Below are positions 36,338 to 47,396 of a stretch of DNA of 64,000 nucleotides, one piece after another (positions within the stretch are counted from its first letter, which is position 1; the number at the start of each line of letters is the position of its first letter). Below the pieces are notes generated by a model. The model was not told where the DNA came from and ran no database searches. It saw nothing but the letters and a program-made list of their open reading frames with translations. Made by a program: the position numbers and the translations under genes. The DNA comes from Uranotaenia lowii (Eukaryota > Arthropoda > Insecta > Diptera > Culicidae), in contig NC_073693.1 in NCBI RefSeq assembly GCF_029784155.1, positions 236,162,447 through 236,226,446 of the forward strand. The letters are read 5' to 3'.

Positions 36338-38036
36338 CATTTTGAAAAGGACAGGGTCCCAGCAAACATGAAATCGTATCAAGATTGATAACTTAAGTCG
36401 TTTACAATGATGTTGCTAATCGCGATTCCAACAACATAGTGAAAAGATCGAATTGAATGTCGTCTGAAGTCAGTTTAAATCGGATATGATAGAAAGTTTA
36501 CCATAATTGTGAATTTTGAAATGATTTTGCTCCCGCGCGAACTTCGAGTGAGAAAATCAACGTCATGTTCTCTCTGCAACCAGCAGTGCATCCAGAGGGC
36601 TCAAAATCAGATAGAAATTGAGTAATATTGATCAATGAGAGAACGGGCAAATATTATCACTCTCAACGATTTGAAGACTATGAGAGCAAAATCTTACGCT
36701 TTCTTGCATTCTTCCGATAAGTACGGATAAGGTGTCAGATAACGCCCAATTCGTGTAGTTTTCGTCGGTTTAGAAACCCGAGCAGACTTTGATGCCCAAA
36801 TTGATAGCAAACTGAGACCATAATAAGGTATTAACAGCAAATTGATAGCATTTTTCGCTGTCAAATTTTGTACGAGAGCAAAATAAGGCATAATCAAGCT
36901 TTCATAAATTTTAATTTGACAGCATGCTGATACCTCACTTTGGAATCAACAGCAAACAGTTAGCAAAATTTGGAATAGAATTTTATTTGATAGCAAAACT
37001 AGGTATAAATGAGGTGTCAGTTTGTTTTACAAAATATAAATCCGAGATCAAATTTAAAGCATTATTTGCTATTGAATTAATCGAATAGTAGCTTCAATTT
37101 TGACTGAATACAAATCGGAAAGAAGAATTATAGCATAACCTGAAGAAGAATGTTTCCATTCATTTCTGCATAAAAATATAAATTGATAGCAAAACTGGGC
37201 ACCATTGAGCTATCTATATTTTTTAAAATACAATTCAAACTCAAGCATTCAAACAGCTAAATATTATTCGTTTTTTACATCTACTTTTATTTTCTGACCT
37301 GTTGGTAAGAGACTCTTGTCTCCGGTTGTGTATTTGATATATGATGTGTGTTAGTTGAATGTATAGATGTTTGTGAAATGCTCGTGAAGTTATCATAAAA
37401 ATGTAAGGATTTTAACTTAACTCTACCACATACAAGTATTTAATTATGTTCTTGGTTTTATAGCATTTTTGAGCTTGATGCAGCACTGTAGAAGGTTTCA
37501 AACTATTTCAATGCATTTAAAATATAAAAGAACAATTTAAAAAAATAATATGCTACTCTTTTAAAACACTTAAAACTATTTTTAAAAAAGCTTTGAAAAC
37601 GATTGAAAACACTGAAATTTCGAGAAATCTGGGTAAAACTTAATGAAATTGTGAGATAGATTCTGTGACGAAAAATTGTCCGAAGTATTGTGAAATTTTA
37701 GATTTGTCTGTGATTTCGACAACCTTGATCCAAACAATTTAGAATTATTTGGAATGATAATTTGGATGAAGCGGGTTATATTTACCGGGCTGAGGTAGCG
37801 AGACATTTTTCCACGTTGTGCACTTTAAAATAATCGAATATAAAAAAGCCACTTCTTGAAAACCGAACGACGATTTATCATTGTTGTTATTTTCCTGCAT
37901 TATTTTGCTCAATTAATGAGACCTATCGAACGAAAGAAAAAAAATAAGCATCTACATTTACATTATGTCCACCATACATTCTATTTTGAATTTATAAGAT
38001 TTTTATAATCCTAAATATATTTAAAGTTGAACTAGC
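36338..38036. other. AT-rich DNA with a worn repeat
   Basis: CCCGAGCAGACT at 36,777-36,788 begins a stretch rich in 'gatagcaaa', 'agcaaactgagacc' and 'gagagcaaaat' words, running to about 37,210. It recurs as the reverse complement AGTCTGCTCGGG at 41,621-41,632, where similar 'tagcaaaattttgct' words follow inside the foldback element. The two are probably members of one repeat family rather than ends of one 4.8-kb element. No gene is seen. Confidence 0.4.
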
Positions 38037-38043
38037 CCTTAGA

Positions 38044-38331
38044 GCACCTGTACCCGTCCGTGGTCTATTCTTGGGTCTAATTTATACAAGAATTGAACCA
38101 AAGAAATTAGATCTGATCCTATGAAAAAGCTGGCAACTGCACTCGTGTTCCATTAACTGTCAAACGGTTTAGAACTGAATCAAATTGGATCCAAATCTTA
38201 CCAGTTTTTGATCAATCCTTATACCAGCTCTAAAAAAAGTTTAGTTGAAACTGGTATAATGGATCACCAGTGTGGTTGCTCGGGTCGGAATTTGGGTCTA
38301 AACCGGCTGTTTGGACCACGGGTACAGGTGC
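38044..38331. mobile_element. Short MITE with GCACCTGTACCCG termini
   Basis: GCACCTGTACCCG at 38,044 is matched in inverted orientation by CGGGTACAGGTGC ending at 38,331. CCTTA occurs just outside each end (38,037-38,041 and 38,332-38,336), a plausible 5-bp target duplication with a 2-bp offset on the left. At 288 bp with no coding capacity it is a non-autonomous element; the superfamily is not assignable. Confidence 0.5.
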
Positions 38332-40812
38332 CCTTATAAATCTGCAGAAGCATGTGGCTCGCTCCGGACAAATGAGCGTTTAGTTATGGAATTGATTATA
38401 AATTTGAAAAAAAAAAATCTAATTCTTCTATGTAAACAATTATCCAAAAAACAATACTCATCATAAAAATAAAAAACATTTTTTCATTGCTTATTAAGTT
38501 ATATATTAATTGAGAAAATCTAGTTTTTATCTTGAATGCAACCGCTACAATTTTTTTATTTATTTGTTGTCAACCTCAATAACATAAAATACCAGGCTCG
38601 CACTTTACGTTATATTTACATTAAACAATAAAATACATATTTTTTACATTTTCATACATTTCAAATAATATTGCACTTCACGAGGTAGATTAAAGATATA
38701 TTTTTTACAAGTCACTTTTATTCATAGACATATATTGGACGTTACTGATCCAAACGTTATGCCAGCAAAAACTGTAAACAAACATTTTTTGTTTACAAAG
38801 TGTATGCAGTGCAGATACCGATTTTTTCTTGCGTAGTTTGATGCCGCAAGTGTCCTATCAAATCGTCAAAAATATTTAAAGAGTTCCCCGTGTTCCTTCA
38901 AACTCTTTCAAAGGAATTGAAATCAAGCTGGTTTGGAGGTGGTGTAGCTTTCACTTCTTCAACCCTTCTGTGCGCGGTGAAGTAAGTACCCATAAAGTTA
39001 ATTGTCATATCCAAATTAATGTTTTTTTTTTTTGGTTTCATTATCATTGCAGGTACAAACTATCCACCTAGCTAAACGAGATGATTTTTACAACAAAGGA
39101 AACAACTTCCGGATCTTCACCTAAAGATGTTCATTCGTACACAAAATCGATCAAACCTTCTCATCCTTCGAAAGGTAAGATATCTTCTTTTTTAACATCA
39201 ATCAGTTGATTTTTTTTTCTCTGTTCCAGAAATGAAACCTACGTTGTTGAGATTATCCCCTTGTGGATGATTCATCCCTTTCGCGAAAACATAATCGACC
39301 TGCATTTGAAAACCAAACATGACACAATAACAACGATAACGGAAATTAGTAACAAAAATGAGAAATTTTCACATTACTACAAAGCACACTTCTCATCAAA
39401 GAGCGGTTCCGGAAAGATCAAAAGGCAGCTAACTATACAATTGGTAAGCTGTTTTTTTATATTTGATTTTTAGAATTCTACGGAACAATGACAGCATACA
39501 AAAATAAATGAAATTCTTGTATGCCCGGGAATCAAAGGAGCTTATATCGCGCAAACCTTGCATAAATATTGTGGAATCTATTTAACGTTTTATTAAGCAC
39601 ATAAAATATGTATCGGTTGTAGCTAAAAGTCTGACAGTAGAGTTCTTTCAAAATGATAAGAATTATACAAAAAGAATAAATCAATGTCAATCAAATTGAA
39701 TATTCACGTCCAAAATATACGGAAAAAATTAAAACTCGATTGTAAAGTGCGACGTGCTTAGAATAACGCCTTCACGGATAGGTGTCTGGGTCAATGCCAT
39801 ATTGCCACACATACATTTCTGTACTATGTTTATAAATATCGCCTGCACTTATGCAGGCAATAGTGAAGGCGATGTTCATAAGCTACGAATCATAAATATA
39901 GTGGAATAAATAGTAAACGATAATCAAAAAAACATCGCCCATTGTAAACGCCTTAATGTATGTATATAATGCAACAAAAGTTGCTTGCTTTGAAACAAAT
40001 TTACTCGAAAGTTGCTGGATTCGAGTAACTACTCGAGTCTTTAATAACAAACTGATCGTCATTTTTATAGTAACGGGGGAAAAAAGGTTTATTTTATAGC
40101 TAACGACAAGAAGCTTAAGAAAGTTCATTTAATTCTAGTTCTAAGTAGAAATTGATAGTTTTCTTGCAGCAGAAGCTAATATGCTAAGATCGAGGAACTT
40201 TTGTAGTTTTTAGCTTCTCGGAGGACCAAAATATTTTCCTGTTTTCTTCAGTATTTGCTTGGCATTTCAAGATGCTCTAAGAGTGAAAAAAATGGAAGTT
40301 TCATGTTGAGTTAAAATTTTAATTTTCTTTCCCGACCATAGGACCTAGTCGTTTTGGTAAATTTTGGACTTTTCAGTAAACTTTCTACTTTCTTCAGTAG
40401 ACATGAATCATCCTTATGGATGAAAATCTAAGAAACAGTTGCTGATTTAGTGATACTGTTGAAACAAAGTTTTAGAATGAAACCTTGTTGCTAACAAGAG
40501 CTATCCAGGTATTTTAAATTAAATAGTTTATTGCGAAAATTACAACTAATTTTATTTTATTTTTTTTAATGCTTAATCTGAATTGCCTGAATCTATCCAA
40601 ATGATTTTAAATCATAATGTACCAGAGAATTTTGTTTGTGAATTGACAATTAAAATGAAAAATTGTCCACCGTTCTGCACACAAAGAAAAACAGTTATAC
40701 ACGTTGCATAAGTAAAGGCGATTTTACTGCGGCCAGTGGAATATATGCCTACGCTATATAATTTTTTTAGATGCGTCCTTTACTGTCTAAATGAAGGCGA
40801 TTTTAGTATAGG
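38332..40812. other. Mostly unassigned AT-rich DNA
   Basis: Apart from the decayed spliced fragment at 38,841-39,443, nothing here can be assigned. The interval 39,440-40,812 is AT-rich with only short frames. A word pair 'gcctgcacttatgcaggc' near 39,842 makes a small hairpin. Confidence 0.4.
38841..39443 (+). pseudogene. Decayed three-exon gene fragment (unrecognised)
   Basis: Three segments are separated by two short introns with good signals: donor GAA|GTAAGT at 38,982, acceptor TTGCAG before 39,053, donor AAAG|GTAAGA at 39,175, acceptor TTCCAG before 39,230, and another donor, TTG|GTAAGC, at 39,444. Intron lengths of 71 and 55 bp are normal for insects. One frame runs across both junctions with consistent phase (0, then 2). 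It is interrupted by TAA at 38,877-38,879 and at 39,122-39,124, so it is broken. The last exon gives about 71 open codons, containing 'LWMIHPFRENIIDLHLKTKH', rich in charged residues. I do not recognise the protein. It could be an old host gene fragment or the remains of a transposon gene. Confidence 0.3.
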
Positions 40813-41195
40813 CCTTGTTCGTTTTTGCCACATCTGATTTTGGCATATGTGGTTGTTTTCAAAAACAAAATTACCTTATAGTTTTCGTTATAATAGGTCC
40901 AATATAATTAAGATCAACACCAAAAATATGTTTTTACATTCTCTTATGATGATAAAATACAACAACAAAAACCAAAATTTAAAAGAAAATTCTAATGTAT
41001 GTACCCAAAAAAGATAAATAGATGAAAGTTTATCAAAATAAAAAAAAAACAAATACTTAAATTAAGAAAAATACCAAATATGAAAGAAAAAACAAATTTT
41101 TAAACAAAATAAGCAAAGTGCTAAATACATCAGAATCATGATAAAAAAAATACTTAAAATAATCGAATATTGACTAAAAAATTCCACACAATTAA
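40813..41195. mobile_element. Degraded, truncated relative of the TTAA MITE
   Basis: The left end (TTGTTCGTTTTTGCCACATC) and the interior words 'attaccttatagttttcgtt', 'ataataggtccaat' and 'aaaatacaacaacaaaaacc' align in order with 5,453-5,640 of the MITE at 5,447-6,016. The right inverted end is missing; the copy stops where the foldback element begins. It is strongly diverged and so old. Confidence 0.55.
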
Positions 41196-41604
41196 AGCAA
41201 ATTGCGCTATCACGCCAATAGAGTCAAATTTGCTTTAATTTAGCTTGACATAAGGTGGTACACAGACAAAAAGAGAGGAAACATTTTCGACCTGGTGAGC
41301 AAAGTGATACCAAATTTTGCTTGTTTTGAGGCCCAATTCATTCCTCATAGTTAGAATGTTTTGAGAGCATATTGGTGCCAAATTTTGCTGTCAAAGAAAT
41401 TCTATTGATGCCATGAATAAGCATCATTTTGCTCTCCAAGCTCTCGGAAAATGAGGTGTAGTTAAGGTCTCAGTTTTAGCAAAATTTGGTATCACTTTGC
41501 TAACCAAGTATGAAAATCGGTGCTCTCATTTTTGCTGTGTACCACCTTATGTCAAGCAAAATGAGAGCAAGTTAGGCTCTCAGGGCGTGATAGCAAAATT
41601 TGCT
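41196..41604. mobile_element. Foldback MITE with ~70-bp arms
   Basis: The arms 41,196-41,265 and 41,535-41,604 are inverted copies: 'gctatcacgcc...' on the left pairs with '...ggcgtgatagc' on the right, and GCTTGACATAAGGTGGTACA is shared exactly. The loop of about 270 bp holds repeated 'gagagcaaa/ttttgctctc'-type words. No coding sequence. A further AGTCTGCTCGGG just outside (41,621-41,632) matches the start of the related sequence at 36,777. Confidence 0.6.
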
Positions 41605-41672
41605 ATAATTTTGCCATAAAAGTCTGCTCGGGAAGAAATGAAATTTTTTTTTTCTATTGAACTGTTCATTAT

Positions 41673-42647
41673 TAGGGGAGAATGAGGATACTTGATCCCT
41701 GGGGATACTTGATTCCTTTGCTATATCTCGAAACTGGAATGTCTTACAAAGATCAAATGTTCTAGAAAAATGTGCCAAAATGAGCAAAATAACAATGCTT
41801 GTAGTTTAAAAATTTTTAACAAAATAATTGTTTGAGTAATTGAACTTTGTTTGAAAAATTTTACAAAATGTAACTTGAAGATCTTTTTTCATCACTTTAA
41901 AATGTTCCGTACATGGGAAAATTATGAAAAAAATATTTGTTCCAATGTATCAATCGTTCGAGCCTGACCTTCATAATGCCATATTTTCAAAGCAATGGAA
42001 AACTCTCAACTTTTTTCAGAAAAAGTTTTCTAAAATGTTGATTATGGGTACAATTGATCCCCTAGAGTTGGGTACAATTGATCCCCCTTTCCAAACGGCA
42101 TATTCTTCTTCTGAATTGATCGTTATGATTGCTGATTACGAAATTACTAATATTTATCCAAAAACTAATATTTATCAAACAATTGTCTGAAGAAAAGAGC
42201 AAAAATAATTCATTTTCTCTTAATTTTAAAAAATAGCGCCTTTATGTATGCAATGTAAATAGCGTTGAGACAAAGTTTTAGAATTTTCTTCTTATGTCTG
42301 CTATAAATTGTAAAATGAGAACAAACATGACCAAAATAGTCAATTAACATTCTATCTTGGGGTTTTGTTTGATTTTCATACAAGGACTAGGGCTTCCTGA
42401 ATAAAAGATCAAGTCTCCTTCAATAGGGGATCAAGTCTCCCCTAACTTCAGAAAAGTCGCAATTTTTTTACTCCCACGAAAATGCTTCTAGATCATCAAC
42501 GGGTTCAAGTATCGTTCTAATTTTTGGAGCATAGAAACTTGAAGTTACAAGCTGTCAGAAATTGTCAAAGACGGCGAGTTGCTAAATTGTTCCAAAAAGA
42601 TATGGTTAAAATAAGAAAAGGGGATCAAGTATCCCCACTCTCCCCTA
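41673..42647. mobile_element. TA-flanked TIR element, TAGGGGAGA family A
   Basis: The inverted termini begin TAGGGGAGAATGAGGATACT (left, 41,673) and TAGGGGAGAGTGGGGATACT (right, reverse complement, ending 42,647), with 25 of 27 bp alike by eye. Terminal TA suggests a TA target, as in mariner-like (mTA) MITEs. The interior contains repeated 'ggtacaattgatcccc' and 'ggggatcaagtctcccc' words echoing the termini. It is about 975 bp. One 88-codon plus-strand frame shows no transposase motif, so the element is non-autonomous. Confidence 0.65.
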
Positions 42648-45600
42648 TGTATATTGCTTCCATTTTGGTAGGTGAATGCTGTTTTTTTTTTCAACTTTTA
42701 TACGATCAGGCCGAAATATTTCTTTTCAGAGTTTCTAGAGACCTCTTGTGAGTGAAATTCAATCCCCACATTTCAGGTCTCGAATGCGTGACCTCATTTT
42801 CGACGAGTTAAATCCTCCACTGGCGGACAAGATCCTAAGCTACACCATCCATTTGATAAACGAGCTCACTTGAACCGAACTAAATCCTTGATACAACATT
42901 TAACCCATCGACAGTGTAGCCGTAACATTTTGTTCTGTCGAACAAAGATTTATGAGCTATCATTTCCCCATGTTCGGAATTTGGTAATTCAGCTCCATTA
43001 AGAAGCCATTTTGCTTTCTCTTTGTTTCCTCCTCAACCTTTTCCTCGTGTCTTCTTTTCTTTGCTGCTGCTCTTGAGATGACCCAAATAGTGTGTTTCCA
43101 TATCCAGTCAGTAGCCAGTAAGTTTCTCGCTCTCGAAAACTGCAAATCAAGCACCCAGATGACTTCCGCAGTTTTCAAACAAGCTGATTTTCAGGAGGAC
43201 GCAAAAAGAGTAGGTGAAAACCCAATCAACTGGGGAGGGGCCGAAACATCATCCCCCCAAGGCAAGGAGGGGGAGGGGCAGAAGTAGGGCAATAATGTTC
43301 CACTTTGTGTTAGCAGCTCGTACAGGTCATGTCCCCCTAATGGAATACCACCAGAACGCTGAAAGTAGAGAGCAGAAAAAAGGGCATCCCATTCGACGAA
43401 CATTGGCTGGCTCGTTGAAGCTTTTCGGAGCGCACACACCGACAGAAACTGACATCCACTCACCGTGCCATCAGTCATTCCACCCTGCCCCTCTTTTTTT
43501 AAACGAGGGAGGGGCTGAAGTGGGAGGCACATAGTTAAGGGCGCGCAAAAAAGACCACCCCAATTCCAACAGCGAAGCGCCAGCAAATTTATGGCTCTTT
43601 AACTCGGCTGCTGTCAGTTTTATTACGCTCGTGTGTAAATATGATAATTTACGATCTCATCCCGGTCTACCTTACCGCAATCTGCCAATTCCTCTCGGAC
43701 ACCACACTAGCTTGCTAGCTAGCTAAGGGCTACTGATAGGGGCCAATCCATAATGTTTTTCTCCGGGTTGAAAACCGCCAAAACCGCACAGTACTTTGAA
43801 TCTTTTTTTGTACCATTTTTTACCTAAAGGTACGCCCTTTTATCGTTTGAAGGGTTTGGGGACAGATGGAGAATGCATTGTTTGTTAGGCCTTTAAATTT
43901 ATTTCAAGTTTGAATTTTCAACCTGGCGAATTTAAATAATTCATAGGAAAAAAATAAAACACTAAAATAAAGAAACTGGTAACACCTAATCTTCTTATGA
44001 GATGCACAAATAAAAAAAGAGAGTTGTCTAACTGTATTTCAAAGGTTTTTCAGAACATGTTAAGCGCCCCTTCTCCATGAGGGTTTAAAACAGCAAGCGA
44101 GATAATCTTACCTACACTCAAAGTTTGGAATTCCTAATCAAATTTTGATGATAGAGTTTATTCTTGCAAAATTAACAATCTTGACTCAGAACTGATGCCA
44201 AAACCTCTAAAACTGATCACAGTTTCACAATTCTGCTACAATTTTTAAAAATTTCTCACTCGTTGATTGAAATGCAGTTCTGAGTTTAAATTTAAAATGA
44301 GATATAACTCATATAAGAGGTTCTGGATTTACCAAAAACCTAATTATTTTTCGAGTCAAATATAAAGAATTTCGTCTCCAATTTAGGTTACTTATCATTA
44401 GTAAAAATCATCATTAAAAATGAAAAGCTGTTTCAAAATCCCGGTTAAAATTTGGTTTCATCAGTTTCAAATATCAAAAATTCTAGTTTCAAAAACACTA
44501 TTTTCAAGATTTTTGAAACTCGGATTCATGGCTTTTTTTAACTGATGATTTATTCAATAAATATCGAAACTAATAAGCATTTAAATGTTTAAAAATAATT
44601 TTCCGAATATGAAAAACCATCATCAGATTCATAATTTGAAATTCATTTTATTTTCAGATGCATTTAATTCATTTAAGGACATATTTTTAAAAGTAACTTA
44701 ACTTTTATGTTTGAAAAAACTATTATTTTAAAAACCGTATACTTATTTCACACTTCATCAAATTGATAGTCATATAACAGATTTAACCTAATTACGATAG
44801 TCAACAAAATAAGCAAAAAAAATCTAATACTAAATACCCATTACTTTTTTACCAATCACTTTAACATTATAGTACTTATTTTATTCCACTAAAAAATACT
44901 CAGAAGGTATGTCTATGAATACCAATTGCTTTTAATCTTCGAAAAACTTTATAGATGGAAAAAAATTCTTAGCATTTTTTTTTAAAGTGACATAATCACA
45001 GGGGCTAAGAAACTTTGCTTTCATTTTTACAAACTTCAACCAATTGTTCCAAAATTTTGAAACATATCAACACTGACTTATAGGTAGAATTTTATGCCAT
45101 TTTTCGTTTAAATTGTTCCACAAAGAACTAAGATATTTCAACTTATAAAAAATAATTCAATATTTTGAATATTTTTTTGAATTATTGCCGTACTTCCCAA
45201 CCCCACCTTTTGACGGGATTTATCTTTCAACTCTTTTACCTGACTTAAGAAATATTTTGAACTAGCTGCAATTTTTCTCTGAAATCAAAAAACTCAAAAA
45301 ACCCAAAGTTTTCTGAGGCTAACAAGTAGTTTATTTTTCGAAAAATAGGTCAACGTTACAACAATTTCAACATTCAGTTTTTAATTCAATTATCAACTTT
45401 TCCCAATATCACAAGTAATTTTGACTTCTGTGAAAAAAATTAAAGAAGTGTTCTTTTGTTTACTTTTCCCTATTCTGTAAAGTACTGAAATTTTGGGGAT
45501 TTCTTAAAAGTTTTAAACCAATCTGAATTTAAGATATCATTAAAGCAAAAGTCAAATCGTTACAGCCTTCAACCAATTTTCAACAATAAAATAAAATCTT

Positions 45601-46165
45601 TTTTCAACCTTCTTTACTAATGCTAGCAAGATTTGTGATAACATCTTTCAAAACTTTTAAAAATCTTTAAATAAAACTTTTTTAAAATAATTGTATTTAT
45701 CTCTGCTGTAAGAGTTTCTAGGAAAAATATTATTTTTCGATTGAATGAAGTATTAAACACAAACATATTCAGATTTTTTTTAAGATCATCAGTTATCAAT
45801 CATTGATTACAATCAAGGGAAGTTTTGATTATCTGACAATTTTACCAAAATTGAAAATTTGGATCGTTTTTTCGTCTACAAAAATAGTTTTTTCCAGATT
45901 TCTAACATTTTAATTTTTTGGGTAAAGTTCGGTTAGGTTTTTTTTTTAATAAATTAAAACCATATTTCAAAGCTACATAACTCTGCTATTTTTCAACTTT
46001 ATGATTTTAGTTGGCACAACAAAACGCATTGAAATTTTGACAGCTTTCCAAATAAAATATTCCAAAATAATTTAAGTAATTACCTTAAACATCAAAATTG
46101 CAAACTTTTAATGGTGTCTAAAAGTATCGTTTGCATCACCAATTATTCTGCAAAAAATTGCATTG
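42648..46165. other. Long gene-less interval
   Basis: The interval 42,780-43,740 is less AT-rich and non-repetitive, with overlapping frames of 70-130 codons on both strands and no recognisable domain; it may be ancestral intron sequence or contain regulatory DNA. From 43,760 to 46,165 the DNA is very AT-rich, with homopolymer runs and no supportable feature. Confidence 0.45.
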
Positions 46166-46674
46166 TAGGGGAGATGAGGGCATAACGAGCACCCGAGGCA
46201 TAATGAGAAGTCCATTTTTCTACATAAGTACGTATTTTCTTAAACAAATTTTCATGAGGACTTGTTTCGTACTACCTATAGAATTAATTTTTCACCAAAA
46301 AAGAAATATCCTTTTCATATTTACAGAAATATTAAATAATAACCAGCTAGGTTCTCAAGTGACGAAAATATTATAATTTTTGAGCACCACCAAATAAGCT
46401 TTTATGACCTTTAAATCATCTTGATCTGAAATGTATGCACTGCAACATGATCTACACATTGTTTCTAAATTTTCAGCATCATAAAATTTTTGATTTTTCA
46501 TTTTAATCAATTGTAAAACACGTTTTTACTTTAATTTGTTCACTAGAGGCGAACAGAGCACTTTCAATGAAGGCATATTGAGCATTTTCTGCCGGAGAAT
46601 CTAGCAGCGAATTCAACTCGATGAAGTCAACTGAATAATTTGCTACTGCTTAACTTGTATCGTCTGACGATTTG

Positions 46675-46738
46675 GCCTATTGGTTAGATGTCGGAGAGGT
46701 AATCAGTAGACTCGAGTTCGATTCCTGTCCGAGGGGAT
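46675..46738 (+). repeat. tRNA-like module in the left arm
   Basis: GGCCTATTGGTTAGATGTCGG resembles the 5' half of a tRNA with box A, and CGAGTTCGATTCC (about 46,712-46,727) matches a box B, followed by a T-rich stretch that could end Pol III transcription. There is no clean acceptor stem, so it is probably a captured tRNA or SINE head, not a working tRNA. An inverted copy is at about 46,984-47,040. Confidence 0.4.
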
Positions 46739-46983
46739 TTTTTTTTTGCACATACCATTCATGATTGATTTTTTTTATTGTTACATTATACGGCTAATAG
46801 CATCAAAGCATCATCCGTCAAACAAAACACCAGAAACATAATGTATGAACATGTGTTAATTCTTTGAATTCTACAAACAGACCTAGATTATTTTGTTTTT
46901 GCTTTGTTTGATGAATCTACGCCTCACCGTTTAGTGCAATCATGATCATAAATGATAAATGAAGAAAAAAAAATGACCTCCAC

Positions 46984-47040
46984 CAGGAATCGAACTCGAG
47001 CCTACTGATTATCTCTCCGACATCTAACCAATAGGCCAAA
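46984..47040 (-). repeat. tRNA-like module in the right arm (inverted copy)
   Basis: The reverse complement of the module at 46,675-46,738 with a few differences; its box-B-like sequence reads GAGTTCGATTCC on the minus strand. Opposed Pol III-like modules in one foldback would transcribe towards each other. Confidence 0.4.
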
Positions 47041-47396
47041 TCGTCAGACGATACAAGTTGAGCTGTAGCTCTATTACTCAATTGACTTCATCGAGTCGAA
47101 TTTGCTGCTAGATTCCCCGGCAGAAAATGCTCATTATGCCTTCATTAATGGTGCTCATACTGCCTCGGGAGGTTTCTCATTATGCCTCTACAGTGACTGG
47201 TTTTCAGCTTTCGGCAAAATTTTTTAAAATGCATTTTTAAACGTTTTTATCTACTTTTTCAAGTTTCATCCAATTAGACAATAGACTATTTGAGTGTCGG
47301 AACACGAAACAATGATGTAGTTCACATATTACAGCTGTTCTCTATGGTTAAATGAGCATTTTCCTTAAGGTGCCCATTATGCACTCATCTCCCCTA

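Larger units (their letters stand above)
46166..47396. mobile_element. TA-flanked foldback element, TAGGGGAGA family B
   Basis: The termini TAGGGGAGATGAGGGCATAA (46,166) and, inverted, TAGGGGAGATGAGTGCATAA (ending 47,396) end in TA and share the TAGGGGAGA start with the element at 41,673-42,647. Inside, 46,566-46,730 and 46,984-47,146 are long inverted arms of about 165 bp that would form a hairpin with a ~250-nt loop. Each arm contains a tRNA-like module (GGTTAGATGTCGG then GAGTTCGATTCC on the left; the reverse complement on the right). 'Ggcataatgagcac'-type words recur throughout. No transposase. Confidence 0.65.

Noticed and set aside
35489..36365. LVLV and PSPC frames of 163 and 285 codons
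   Set aside because: By-products of the 12-bp array, whose length is a multiple of three.
43191..43586. Opposed frames of 131 and 106 codons
   Set aside because: Both strands are open over the same GC-richer stretch, with G/C runs and no recognisable motif; no splice or start evidence.
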